Assembly: GCA_944386015.1 (NCBI GenBank)
Contig: CALWZK010000002.1
Location: 1-64,000, forward strand
Length of the DNA stretch: 64,000 nucleotides
Reading direction: 5' to 3'
Source: an uncultured Faecalibacterium sp.
GTDB taxonomy: Bacteria > Bacillota > Clostridia > Oscillospirales > Ruminococcaceae
The notes under the pieces are model-generated. The model did not search any database. It was not told the origin of the DNA and was given only the letters and a program-made list of their open reading frames with translations. Shown here piece after piece: positions 43,174 through 52,269 of this stretch; positions within the stretch are counted from its first letter, which is position 1; each line of letters opens with the position of its first letter. The position numbers and the translations under genes are program-made.

Positions 43174-45690
43174 TTATGCTTCTTCCTTGGCCATGCCCAC
43201 CAGGTCGAACTTCTCGGTGGAGATCACCACGTCGTAGTTGTCATGGGCGGGTTTGGGGTACTTGACCCAGATGGTCCGGTCGGACATGTTGTAGTACCAT
43301 GCGCAGGGAGACTCGTCAAAGACCTCCCGCACGATGGTGCGGGGCACCGGCTGGCCGTCCACCGTCACCCAGTAGGCGCCCTTGGCCTTGCTGACCAGAC
43401 GGATGGTGAGGCTCTCCACCGTGTCGGCGTAGCTGCCCTCCTTGTGGAAGGAGACGGTGGTCCGATCGCCTGCCCTGACGTTGATCTCGGTGCGGGAGTA
43501 GACCCCCTTCTGGTAGTCCTGGGTGTGGCCGTCGTCGTCGTAGAGGACAAAGCTGGTGTCGGTCTCGGCGGCGATCAGCAGGTCCAGGTGCCGCAGGGTG
43601 TCCCGCAGGATGTGCTTGACGTCCTCGCTGGTGACAAACACGCCCGAGCCCCGCAGGAACATGGGGATGCTGCCCAGGTCCACAGGCAGCTGGATGGTCT
43701 GGCCGCCGGCATAGGGCCGCAGGTTGTCGTTCATGTCGTACCAGGTGCAGCCGGCGGGCAGGTAGATGGTGCGGGTCCGTGCACCTTTCTCCACCACATT
43801 GGCCACCAGCACGCTGCTGCCGTACAGGAAGGTCAGGTTCCGGTCGGTGTAGCAGGCGGGGTCGTCGGGGAACTCCAGGAACAGGGGCCGCATGGCGGGC
43901 ATGCCGGTCTGGTTGGCCTGGTACATCAGGGAGTACAGGTAAGGCAGCATCCGGTACCGCAGGGCGTAGGCCTGGCGGATGTATTCGTTGTTCTCCTCAT
44001 ACATCCAGGGCTGGGTGACGGTGTTGTCGCTGTTGGCCGAGTTGAGGCAGAAACGGGGCTGGAAGATGCCGTTCTGGATCCACCGCAGCAGCAGCTCGGC
44101 CTCGGGGGCGCCGCCGGCAAAGCCGCCGATGTCGCAGCCCATGTTGGGGCAGCCCGACAGGCCCATCCCCAGGATGGTGGCAATGTTGAACTTGACGGTC
44201 CGCCAGTCGGTGAGGTTGTCGCCGCCCCACACCTGGGCGTAGCGCTGGATGCCCGCAAAGCCGGCCCGGTTGATGATGTAGGGCCGCTCGCCGGGATAAA
44301 CCTCGGCCAGGGCCTGCTTGCCCACATAGGCCATCAGGTTGGAGTGGAGGATCTTGAGCTCGGCCATGGTCCCCTTCTCGCCCTCAAAGTCGCACTGGGC
44401 GTTCCGGTCTTCCACACCGTCCATCTCGCAGTTGTCGTTCCAGACCGTCCTGGCCCCCAGTTTCAGGACGTTGTCCTCCAGCAGCTGTTTCCAGGTGTCG
44501 CGGCCGGCCTTGCCGGTGAAGTCAAAGAACCGGCCCTCGCCGCCCCACCAGCGGCCGTAGTAATCGCCGCTGCCATCGGGGGTCTTGACGAACACCCCGT
44601 TCTTCTCAAACAGGGGCATGTAGGGGTGGTTCTTCAGGATGCCCGGCTTGAGGTTGGGGATCACGTTGATGCCCATGCCGTTCATCTTGTCAAAGAAGCC
44701 CTTGGGGTCGGGGAACCGCTTGTGGTTCCAGTTGAAGACATACCGCAGGTTGTCCTCTTCCCCGCTGGTGTAGCCCGAGGCCAGCCAGAAATTGTCGATC
44801 AGCACGCCCTCTTTCTTGTGCTTGTCAATGACCTTGTAGATCTCCTGGTCGCAGTCCTGCTCCAGCTCGGCGTAGTACATGGTGGAGGCGCAGTACCCCA
44901 GGGACTGCTTGGTGGGCAGGGCCGGGCGGCCGGTCAGCTGGGTGTAGTGGTCCAGCACCTGGCCGATGGTGGGGCCGTTGAGGAAGAACAGGTCGATGTC
45001 GCCGCCGTCGGTCTGGTAGTAGCTGTAGCGCTCCCAGTAGCCCGAGATCTCCTGGCCCATGTCAAAGACGCTGTCGTAGGAGTTGTGGTAGAACAGGCCC
45101 AGGGCGTGGCGCTGCTGGTCGCTGATCCGGATGTAGAAGGGGATGTGCTTGTACATGGGGTCCCCAAACTCAGGGTCGTGGCCGATGGCGTCCTTGGGGG
45201 CCATCCGCATCCGGCGGCCCATCTTGTCCAGGTAGCCGGTCTTTTCGCCGAAGCCGAAGAAGTGGTCGTGGGCCGCGTCGATCTTGGAATAGTGGGACAG
45301 CCGGCCCAGCTGATCCTGCTCAAAGGCCCGCTCCCGCAGGTCGGCGTAGATCAGCTCCCCTGCTGCGGTGTACAGTTTGAAGGCCAGGGGGCACTTGTTC
45401 ATCACCAGGGTCAGGGTTTTGGTGCGGAAGGTCAGGGTCTTGCCGGTTTCCTCGCAGGGGATATCCAGCGGGGTGATCCGCACCCGCTCGTCCTTGAGCA
45501 TTTCATCCATCCGGTCAGGCCAGGCCGTGGTCACCAGGGTGTAAGATTCCTCCTTGAAGGCGCGGTCGAAGGAAACCCGCACCCGGATGATGTCGTCGGT
45601 CATGAACACCAGCAGCACGTCGGCTGCGTCGCCATGGACCTTGTAGCCATTCTCGATTTTCTCAACAGACTGGAAGTGTTTGAGCAGCAT
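43174..45690 (-). CDS. Glycoside hydrolase family 31, alpha-glucosidase-like (first of a tandem pair)
   Basis: 838 residues. N-terminal beta-sandwich with the GH31 FFGFGEKTGYLDK motif, then the (beta/alpha)8 barrel. TVWNDNCEMDG (about residue 416) contains the nucleophile Asp, and RAGFAGIQRYAQVWGGDN (Asp about 489) the acid/base; the distal beta domains follow (WYDMNDNLRPYAGGQTIQLPVD). No signal peptide, so it acts in the cytoplasm on imported oligosaccharides. Motifs suit alpha-glucosidases or alpha-xylosidases; substrate not assigned. AAAAAGGAC precedes the ATG. Downstream of its paralogue by 26 bases. Confidence 0.9.
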   Translation of the reverse strand: MLLKHFQSVEKIENGYKVHGDAADVLLVFMTDDIIRVRVSFDRAFKEESYTLVTTAWPDRMDEMLKDERVRITPLDIPCEETGKTLTFRTKTLTLVMNKCPLAFKLYTAAGELIYADLRERAFEQDQLGRLSHYSKIDAAHDHFFGFGEKTGYLDKMGRRMRMAPKDAIGHDPEFGDPMYKHIPFYIRISDQQRHALGLFYHNSYDSVFDMGQEISGYWERYSYYQTDGGDIDLFFLNGPTIGQVLDHYTQLTGRPALPTKQSLGYCASTMYYAELEQDCDQEIYKVIDKHKKEGVLIDNFWLASGYTSGEEDNLRYVFNWNHKRFPDPKGFFDKMNGMGINVIPNLKPGILKNHPYMPLFEKNGVFVKTPDGSGDYYGRWWGGEGRFFDFTGKAGRDTWKQLLEDNVLKLGARTVWNDNCEMDGVEDRNAQCDFEGEKGTMAELKILHSNLMAYVGKQALAEVYPGERPYIINRAGFAGIQRYAQVWGGDNLTDWRTVKFNIATILGMGLSGCPNMGCDIGGFAGGAPEAELLLRWIQNGIFQPRFCLNSANSDNTVTQPWMYEENNEYIRQAYALRYRMLPYLYSLMYQANQTGMPAMRPLFLEFPDDPACYTDRNLTFLYGSSVLVANVVEKGARTRTIYLPAGCTWYDMNDNLRPYAGGQTIQLPVDLGSIPMFLRGSGVFVTSEDVKHILRDTLRHLDLLIAAETDTSFVLYDDDGHTQDYQKGVYSRTEINVRAGDRTTVSFHKEGSYADTVESLTIRLVSKAKGAYWVTVDGQPVPRTIVREVFDESPCAWYYNMSDRTIWVKYPKPAHDNYDVVISTEKFDLVGMAKEEA

Positions 45691-45716
45691 AACTGTTTTG
45701 TCCTTTTTCTTTTATA

Positions 45717-48209
45717 TTACATGCCGATCAGGTCGAAATCCTCGAAGGACACCGTCAGGGTGACATCCTTGCGGGGGTTGGCGTACTTGATCAGGACAGC
45801 CTTTTTGGTCTGGCTGTAGTACCAGCCTTCGGCGGCGGCCTCGAACTTGCGGCGGTTGAGGAAGTGCTCCAGCTTGCGGCCGTCCAGGGCCACCCAGAAG
45901 GGGCTGCGGTCCTTGCGGACCATCTCCACCATCACCCGCTCCACAAAGTCGGTGTAGCTGCCCTCGGCGGCAAAGTCCACCTTCACCACGTCGGTGCCCG
46001 ACACATGGATGCTGGTCTTGCGGCAGACGCCGTTCTCAAAGTCGTTGGTGACGCCGTCGTCATCGTAGAGGGTGTAGGTGCGGTCGCCGGCGGGGATCAC
46101 AGTCAGGTGCAGGTCGGTCATGTGGTCGTTGGCCATGCTCATCAGCTGGTTGTCGGCCATGGGGACGATGGCGCCCTCCCGCAGGAACATGGGGATGGAG
46201 CTCATATCCACCGGGATCTCGATGGTCTGGCCGCCCTCGTAGCAGGTGAAGTGGTTGTTCCAGTCGTACCACTTGGAGCCGGCGGGCAGGTAGACCTTCC
46301 AGGTCCTGGCGCCGGGCTCCAGCACGTTGGCCACCAGGATATCCCGGCCGAACATGAACAGGAAGCTCTCGTCGTAGACCTTGGGGTCATCCTGGAACTC
46401 ATACACCAGGGGCCGCATGATGGGTGCGCCGGTCTGGTGGGCCTCGTACTCAGCCGAGTACAGGTAGGGGGTGAAGCGGTACCGCAGCAGGATGGCGTCC
46501 CGGATCAGGCCGGCCGAGCCGCGGTACATCCAGGGCTCGGTGACGGTGTTGTCGTTGCTGGCCGAGTGGATGGAGAACCGGGCCTGGAAGATGCCGTTCT
46601 GGACCCAGCGGACAAACAGCTCCTCCTCGGGGGCGGGGCCGTGGAAGCCGCCGATGTCGGCGCCCTCATTGGGCTGGCCCGACAGGCCCATGCCGGTGAT
46701 GATAGGGATGTTGTAGCGCAGGGTCTTCCAGCTGGTGAAGTTGTCGCCGCACCAGGTCTGGGCGTATTTCTGGATGCCGGAGGAACCGCTGCGGCAGACG
46801 ATGTAGGGGCGGGCCTTGGGGTTGTGCTCCACCACGGCCTCGGCGCCCAGCTTGCACATCAGGGTGCTCATCAGGGGCTTCAGCTGGCCGATGGTGCCGC
46901 CCTTGCCGTCAAAGCAGCAGCGGCTGTCCTTGTCCAGCAGGCTGTCGTATTCGCAGTTGTCGTCCCACACCGAGTCGGTGCCCACGTCGATGATGTTGGC
47001 GGTCAGGTATTCCTTCCAGGCTTTGCGGCCCTCGGGGCTGGTGTAGTCCCAGAAAGCGCCGTCGCCGCCCCACCATTTGCCTACGGCATAGGTGTCCTCC
47101 TGGGAGTCCTTCACAAAGACGCCCTTCTGGGCGAATTCATCGAACCAGGGGTGGCACAGCAGGACGCCGGGCTTGACGTTGGGCACGTTCTGGGCGCCCT
47201 TTTCGTTCATGGCGGCAAAGTAGGCCCTGGGGTCCTTGAAGCGGTCGGTGTTCCAGACAAAGACGCAGCGCTTGTTGTTGTAGCTGGTGTAGCCGGAGGA
47301 CAGGTGGAAGCCGTCGATGGGGAAGCCTTCCTCCTTGATGGTGTCGATGAAGTCCAGCACGGCGTCGTCGCTGTCCTTCTCCAGCTCGGGGTAGTACATG
47401 GAGGAGCCCTGGTAGCCCAGTGCCCGCTTGGGCAGCAGGGCCGGGCGGCCGGTCAGCAGGGTGTAGTTGTCCACCACTTTGGCAATGCTGCCGCCTGCCA
47501 GCAGGAACATGTCGATGTCGCCGCCGTCAGCCTGCCAGTAGGTGTAGCGGGACCAGTAGTTGCTTTTCTCGCAGCCCATGTTGAAGACAGACTCGTAGAA
47601 GTTGTGGTAGAACACGCCCGCGGCCTTGTGGGTGGAGCGGGACAGCTGGATGTAGAAGGGGATGTGCTTGTAGAGGGTGTCCATCTTTTCGGCGTCATAG
47701 CCCATGGCGTCGGTGGCACGCTCCCGCAGGAAGGTCTTGTTCTTGTTCAGCAGGCCCGCCTTTTCGCCAAAGCCGTAGTAGCAGTCGTCCTCGTTCATGG
47801 CGCTGTAGTGGGTCACCCGGCGGTTGGAATCCAGGGTGTAGGGGGTGCCGGCCAGGTCGCTGTACAGCAGATCCCCCTCCTTGTCATACAGCTTGAAGCA
47901 CAGGGGCGAGCGGTCCACCTCCAGCCGGACGGCTGCCGTCTGGAAGGTATAGCCGCCGTCCGTCTCGGTGACCTGGGGCTGCACCGGCTCCAGCCGGGTC
48001 CGCTCCCTGGGGAACAGGCCGTCCAGCCGGTCCTCCCAGGCGGTGGTGGACAGGACGTAGGATTCTTCTGCCAGCTCCTTGTCAAAGGACACCCGCACCC
48101 GGACGATCTCGTCGGTGACAAAGCATACTTTGATATCTGCGCAGTTGGTGTGGAACAGGAACGCGCCGTCCCGCTGCTCCATGGACTGAATTTCCTTGCA
48201 AAGATACAT
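45717..48209 (-). CDS. Glycoside hydrolase family 31, alpha-glucosidase-like (second of a tandem pair)
   Basis: 830 residues, same architecture as the neighbour: YYGFGEKAGLLNK, nucleophile Asp in SVWDDNCEYDS (about residue 415), acid/base in RSGSSGIQKYAQTWCGDN (about 488), and C-terminal domain WYDWNNHFTCYEGGQTIEIPVD. Identity between the two is moderate, so this is an old duplication with probable substrate divergence. No signal peptide. The ATG at 48209 has GAAAGGAG upstream. It has its own -10 at 48250-48255 and follows a terminator, so the pair is transcribed apart from the TRAP genes, though oriented the same way. Confidence 0.9.
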   Translation of the reverse strand: MYLCKEIQSMEQRDGAFLFHTNCADIKVCFVTDEIVRVRVSFDKELAEESYVLSTTAWEDRLDGLFPRERTRLEPVQPQVTETDGGYTFQTAAVRLEVDRSPLCFKLYDKEGDLLYSDLAGTPYTLDSNRRVTHYSAMNEDDCYYGFGEKAGLLNKNKTFLRERATDAMGYDAEKMDTLYKHIPFYIQLSRSTHKAAGVFYHNFYESVFNMGCEKSNYWSRYTYWQADGGDIDMFLLAGGSIAKVVDNYTLLTGRPALLPKRALGYQGSSMYYPELEKDSDDAVLDFIDTIKEEGFPIDGFHLSSGYTSYNNKRCVFVWNTDRFKDPRAYFAAMNEKGAQNVPNVKPGVLLCHPWFDEFAQKGVFVKDSQEDTYAVGKWWGGDGAFWDYTSPEGRKAWKEYLTANIIDVGTDSVWDDNCEYDSLLDKDSRCCFDGKGGTIGQLKPLMSTLMCKLGAEAVVEHNPKARPYIVCRSGSSGIQKYAQTWCGDNFTSWKTLRYNIPIITGMGLSGQPNEGADIGGFHGPAPEEELFVRWVQNGIFQARFSIHSASNDNTVTEPWMYRGSAGLIRDAILLRYRFTPYLYSAEYEAHQTGAPIMRPLVYEFQDDPKVYDESFLFMFGRDILVANVLEPGARTWKVYLPAGSKWYDWNNHFTCYEGGQTIEIPVDMSSIPMFLREGAIVPMADNQLMSMANDHMTDLHLTVIPAGDRTYTLYDDDGVTNDFENGVCRKTSIHVSGTDVVKVDFAAEGSYTDFVERVMVEMVRKDRSPFWVALDGRKLEHFLNRRKFEAAAEGWYYSQTKKAVLIKYANPRKDVTLTVSFEDFDLIGM

Positions 48210-48249
48210 GGGGTTGCTCCTTTCGGGGGGATTGGGATGTTCGATGCCA

Positions 48250-48278
48250 GTATAGCACACCGGCACCGCCATGAAAAA
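48250..48278 (-). promoter_or_regulatory. Possible promoter of the GH31 pair
   Basis: On the minus strand TTTTCA, 17 bases, TATACT. Good -10, weak -35. Confidence 0.5.
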
Positions 48279-48316
48279 GGCCCCCGACCATTTGCCGGGC
48301 AGATAGTCAGGGGCTC
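48275..48316 (-). terminator. Terminator of the TRAP operon
   Basis: On the minus strand AGCCCCTGACTATC...GGTCGGGGGCC followed by TTTTT. It separates the TRAP genes from the GH31 promoter. Confidence 0.8.
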
Positions 48317-48363
48317 TTGTCGGTAACCAGCGGCCTGGGCCGCCAAAGGAGTAAAAAGCTTGT

Positions 48364-49680
48364 TTATGCCCACCAGAAGGTGTCCACCAGGCCGGTCAGG
48401 TAAGGCACGATCATGGGGATGGCCGGGATGTAAGTAATGAGGAACAGGGCCACCACCATGCCGCAGAACAGCGGGATGATGTACTTGGTGACGCCTTCGA
48501 TCTTGACCTTGGCGACGCCGCATCCGACGAACAGGCAGGAGCCGACGGGCGGCGTGACCGAGCCGATGCCGAGGTTGGTGATGAGCATCAGGCCGAAGTG
48601 GACCGGGCTCATGCCGATGCTGGTGGCGATGGGCAGGAAGATCGGGGTGAAGATCAGGACGGCGGGGGTCAGGTCCAGGAAGCAGCCCATGATGAGCAGG
48701 AACACGTTCATGATGAGCAGGATGACGTAGCGGTTGTTGGAGATGCTCATCAGGCCCTCGCTGATGGCGGCGGGGATGCCCGAGTAGGACATGACGTAGG
48801 ACATGATGGAGGACGCCGCGATCAGGAAGAGGATGGTGGCCGAGCTCTTCATGGTGTCGGCCAGCATATCGTAGAAGGTCTTGAAGGTGATCTCGCGGTA
48901 GAGGACGGCCAGCAGCAGGCAGTACAGGCACATGACCACACCGGCCTCGGTGGCGGTGAAGAAGCCGCCCAAAATGCCGCCCATGACGATGATGACGGCC
49001 AGCAGGGACGGGATCGCGTCGATCCAGATCTTGACGGCGGGGTCCTCCTCCTTGACGGTGGAGGCCTTATAGCCCTTCTTGACGGCCAGGTAGATAGTCA
49101 GGGCACCCACGCACAGGCCCAGCAGGATGCCGGTCAGGTAGCCGCCCATGAACAGGGCTGCCACCGAGACGCCGCCGGCGGTGATGGAGTAAAGGATCAG
49201 CGGGCCGGACGGGGGGATCAGGATGCCGGTGGGGGCCGAGCAGATGTTGACGGCGGCGGAGAAGTTGGGGTCGTAGCCTTCCTCTGCCTCCAGGGGGCTC
49301 AGGATGGAGCCCATGGCCGAGGTGGCGGCCACCGAAGAACCCGAGACGGCGCCGAAGAACATGTTGGCCAGCACGTTGGTGGCGGCCAGGTAGCCGGGGA
49401 TGCGGCCCACCAGCAGGCGGGCCAGCCGGATCAGGCGGCGGGCGATGCCGCCCTTATTCATGATGTTGCCGCCCAGGGTGAAGAAGGGCAGGGCCAGCAG
49501 CGAGAAGGAATCCAGGCCCGAGAAGCAGCGCTGGGCTGCGATCAGGGCGAAGATGTCAGCGGGCATGCTGAACAGGGCGGTGATGACCGAAGCAATGCCG
49601 ATGCCCGCCGAGATGGGGACGCCGGCCAGCAGCATCACAAAGAAGGAGCCGAACAGGCTCAGGGTTGCCTGGATGACCAT
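48364..49680 (-). CDS. dctM: TRAP transporter large permease (DctM family)
   Basis: 438 residues, about 12 hydrophobic segments. The family motif FFGAVSGSSVAATSAMGSI and NICSAPTGILIPPSGPLILYS are typical, as is TNLGIGSVTPPVGSCLFVG. Forms the sodium-driven channel of a TRAP importer with DctQ. AAAGGAGG lies 9-10 bases before the ATG, whose A overlaps the dctQ stop. Confidence 0.95.
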   Translation of the reverse strand: MVIQATLSLFGSFFVMLLAGVPISAGIGIASVITALFSMPADIFALIAAQRCFSGLDSFSLLALPFFTLGGNIMNKGGIARRLIRLARLLVGRIPGYLAATNVLANMFFGAVSGSSVAATSAMGSILSPLEAEEGYDPNFSAAVNICSAPTGILIPPSGPLILYSITAGGVSVAALFMGGYLTGILLGLCVGALTIYLAVKKGYKASTVKEEDPAVKIWIDAIPSLLAVIIVMGGILGGFFTATEAGVVMCLYCLLLAVLYREITFKTFYDMLADTMKSSATILFLIAASSIMSYVMSYSGIPAAISEGLMSISNNRYVILLIMNVFLLIMGCFLDLTPAVLIFTPIFLPIATSIGMSPVHFGLMLITNLGIGSVTPPVGSCLFVGCGVAKVKIEGVTKYIIPLFCGMVVALFLITYIPAIPMIVPYLTGLVDTFWWA

Positions 49681-50159
49681 CAGTGTTTGCCTCCTTTCGA
49701 CTCACTCAGAAGCTGGACGTACTTGAGGATGCGTGCCAGCACGATGAAGACGCCCGAGATGGGCAGGATCGAATACAGGAAGGTGAAGGGCAGGTGCATG
49801 ACCGAAGAAATGTTCAGCGCATTCATGGACAGCTTGAGCCCGCCGTAGATAAAGACGTAGCAGACAAAGAACAGGGTGGCTGCCTCGATGAAGATATTCA
49901 GCACCACGGCAGCGGCGCCCTTCACCCGGCCCTTGACCAGGTCCAGGGAGAGGTGCTCGTCCCGGTAGAAGCAGTAGGCCGAGCCGATCAGGGAGGCCCA
50001 GATCAGCACGTAGCGCAGGAACTCATCGGTAAAAGTGGAGGGATTACCCAGCACCATGCGGCTGAAGATCTGCCAGGTGCCGCCCGCCAGCAGGGCGAAC
50101 ATGGACAGGGCCATCAGGAAACGCATGACGGTGTCCAGAACTTTTTCAAAATGTTTCAC
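49680..50159 (-). CDS. dctQ: TRAP transporter small permease (DctQ family)
   Basis: 159 residues, four hydrophobic segments. NPSTFTDEFLRYVLIWASLIGSAYCFYRDEHLSLD matches the conserved EELxRY..W..FLG..... .HI.VD pattern of DctQ. GTG start at 50159, with GGAG 8 bases upstream. Lies between dctP (66-base gap) and dctM (1-base overlap). Confidence 0.93.
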   Translation of the reverse strand: MKHFEKVLDTVMRFLMALSMFALLAGGTWQIFSRMVLGNPSTFTDEFLRYVLIWASLIGSAYCFYRDEHLSLDLVKGRVKGAAAVVLNIFIEAATLFFVCYVFIYGGLKLSMNALNISSVMHLPFTFLYSILPISGVFIVLARILKYVQLLSESKGGKH

Positions 50160-50225
50160 AGTCTCATCTCCTCATTTGTAGGCGCAGCTCCGCAGGGCCG
50201 CGCCGGGCGCAGATTGGCCGGCTGC

Positions 50226-51251
50226 TCAGACAGCCGCCTGCTGAATCCGCTGCACATAGGCGTACACATCGGGCGAGTTGGCCTCAAGATCGGTATAAAT
50301 GGACTGGCAGGCTTCCTGGAAGGCGGGCAGGTCCACATCGTAGATCAGCTCGACGCCCTTCTCCTGGGCGGCGGTCAGGACCTCGTCCTCAAACTCGGCC
50401 CAGGCGGTCTTGTAGTCCTCGGTCATGGACCGGGCGCAGGCGGTCATCACTTCCCGCTGATGGTCGGACATGGCGTTCCAGATCTTGGTGGACATCAGCA
50501 GAATGTCGGGGATGCGGGTGTGCTCGTCGAAGCAGTAGTACTTGGTGACGTCGGCGTGGTCCCGCAGGGCGGTGACGTTGTTCTCGGCGCCGTCGATGAC
50601 GCCCTGCTGCATGGCGGTGTAGATCTCGGAGTAGCTGGTGACGGTGGCCGAACCGCCCAGAGCCTTCATCATGTTGATGGCCATCTGGGAATCCATGGTG
50701 CGGATCTTCAGGCCCTTCAGGTCGGCGGGCTCATGGATGGCCTTGTTGGCGGTGTAGAAGGAGCGGGCGCCGGAATCCATCCAGGTCAGGCCCATGAAGC
50801 CCTTGTCCTCGGTGAGCTTGTACAGGTCCTGGGCGATCTCGCCGTCCATGACGTTGTAGTAGTGCTCCTGGTCATTGAAGACGTAGGGCACCGACAGGAC
50901 GTTCCACTCGTTCTGGAAGTTGCCCAGGGTGGAAGCCGAGACCTTTGCCATATCCAGAGCCCCTGCACGGATCTGGGTGATGTTGTCCACTTCGCTGCCC
51001 AGGGTGGCGTTGGGGAAAATCTGGATGTCCACCGAGCCGTTGGTCTGCTCCCGAACATTCTCGGCAAAGCCGGTCAGGGCGATGTGGACGGCGTGGTCCT
51101 CGGCCAGGCCGTGAGAGAGGGTCAGGTGAAAGGTTTGCTCTTCACCGCTGGCCTGGGCAGCCTGCTGGCCGCTGCAGCCAGCCAGGGCGCCGGCCGCAGC
51201 CACAGCGCCCAGGGCCGTCAAAAAATTACGGCGGGAAATCAGTTTCTTCAT
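50226..51251 (-). CDS. dctP: TRAP transporter substrate-binding lipoprotein (DctP family)
   Basis: 341 residues. The signal region SRRNFLTALGAVAAAGALAGC combines a twin-arginine-like SRRNFL with a lipobox (LAGC), so it is probably exported, perhaps folded, and lipid-anchored. The DctP motifs LKGLKIRTMDSQMAINMMKALGGSATVTSYSEIYTAMQQGVIDGAEN include the Arg that binds the carboxylate of the solute. The ligand is therefore probably an organic or sugar acid. The ATG at 51251 lies 12 bases from AAGGAGG. First gene of the dctPQM operon; no promoter recognised upstream. Confidence 0.95.
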   Translation of the reverse strand: MKKLISRRNFLTALGAVAAAGALAGCSGQQAAQASGEEQTFHLTLSHGLAEDHAVHIALTGFAENVREQTNGSVDIQIFPNATLGSEVDNITQIRAGALDMAKVSASTLGNFQNEWNVLSVPYVFNDQEHYYNVMDGEIAQDLYKLTEDKGFMGLTWMDSGARSFYTANKAIHEPADLKGLKIRTMDSQMAINMMKALGGSATVTSYSEIYTAMQQGVIDGAENNVTALRDHADVTKYYCFDEHTRIPDILLMSTKIWNAMSDHQREVMTACARSMTEDYKTAWAEFEDEVLTAAQEKGVELIYDVDLPAFQEACQSIYTDLEANSPDVYAYVQRIQQAAV

Positions 51252-51412
51252 TGGAATACATAACCTCCTTTTCACTTGCGGCCCACCGCAGAGAGCCGCA
51301 CTCCAACTTTCCTTCTGTCTTTTTCTTCCTCCTCTCCCTGTGAGATGAATCTATCCAAAGCGGCCCGGGACCGGGGCATGCAGCCGCCGCATCCCTCCAG
51401 GCGCAATGAGAC

Positions 51413-52015
51413 TTATTGTTTGCCCTTTTTCTTTTTGCCGGCGGAGGGCTTGCCCGCCTTCCGGTTGTCCCAGATCCGCAGCAGGTCCCGCAGGCTGAAG
51501 GTCAGCAGCGAGAAGGAAGCTTCCCACTGCTTGCCGGTGCGCTGGCTGACCAGCTCCATCACATCCGCCGCGGTGCCGGGCTGGATGGTGGAGCGGTCCA
51601 CCATCACCACCGACTCGGGGCCGAAAAACAGGTACAGGTACCGGCGGTCCTGGACGATCCGGTCCAGCTTTTCATACCGCAGCTTTTTGCGGATGCCCCC
51701 TTCTTCCAGCTCCATGTGGCCGGTGCAGAAGGTGCACACTGACGAGGGCAGATGGCCTCCCCGGGCCTCGATGACCCCTTCGGCCCGGACAATGGCGGGG
51801 AAATCCCGCCCCACAAACAAAAGGCACCCCGCCAGAATCAGCAGGCCCTGGGCCAGCACCGGCACCGGCGCAAAGAGGCCGGCCGCCACCAGCGCCACAC
51901 CGGCCACAGCCGCCGCAACCACGCGGCCCATCCGGTAGGTGCTGTACTGGGTTTCAAACAGTTCCTGGATCGTCGCCTCGGTGTGGTCGATCCGGCCCTC
52001 GTATTGAACCGACAT
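51413..52015 (-). CDS. Membrane protein of unknown function with YcxB-like domain
   Basis: 200 residues. Two adjacent hydrophobic segments (VVAAAVAGVALVAAGLFA and VLAQGLLILAGCLLFVG, about residues 30-68) are followed by a beta-rich, PH-like region (YEKLDRIVQDRRYLYLFFGPESVVMVDRS) as in YcxB-type proteins, and a very basic tail (KKKKGK). Function unknown. GGAGGAGG lies ahead of the ATG at 52015. It separates the TRAP operon from the divergent AraC-type regulator. Confidence 0.7.
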   Translation of the reverse strand: MSVQYEGRIDHTEATIQELFETQYSTYRMGRVVAAAVAGVALVAAGLFAPVPVLAQGLLILAGCLLFVGRDFPAIVRAEGVIEARGGHLPSSVCTFCTGHMELEEGGIRKKLRYEKLDRIVQDRRYLYLFFGPESVVMVDRSTIQPGTAADVMELVSQRTGKQWEASFSLLTFSLRDLLRIWDNRKAGKPSAGKKKKGKQ

Positions 52016-52269
52016 CCTGCTCCTCCTCCCTGCCCTGTGCAGCACATCATTTTTTGCAGTTATGACCAAACCCGGTCCGTAGCAATACTGCACAATAATA
52101 TTCTTCAAAGATTAGATAATATGTTAAATTTTCATTTTGCTGTAGAAATAATATCAAATTCAGACGTCAAAATCGTTTGATTATGTGACGAATTATTCGC
52201 AAAATGTGATGTCCTGTGTTATACTTGTATCAAACGTTCTCCTTTTCAACTGTCAGGAGGCTTTGAATC
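52016..52269. other. AT-rich divergent intergenic region
   Basis: Clearly richer in A and T (52070-52215) than the surrounding DNA. It separates the YcxB-like gene from the AraC-type regulator and should hold both promoters. A TATACT lies at 52220-52225. No further gene is visible. Confidence 0.5.

Noticed and set aside
43081..48326. Two long plus-strand open frames opposite the GH31 genes
   Set aside because: Antisense shadows; the minus strand has complete GH31 domains with catalytic residues.
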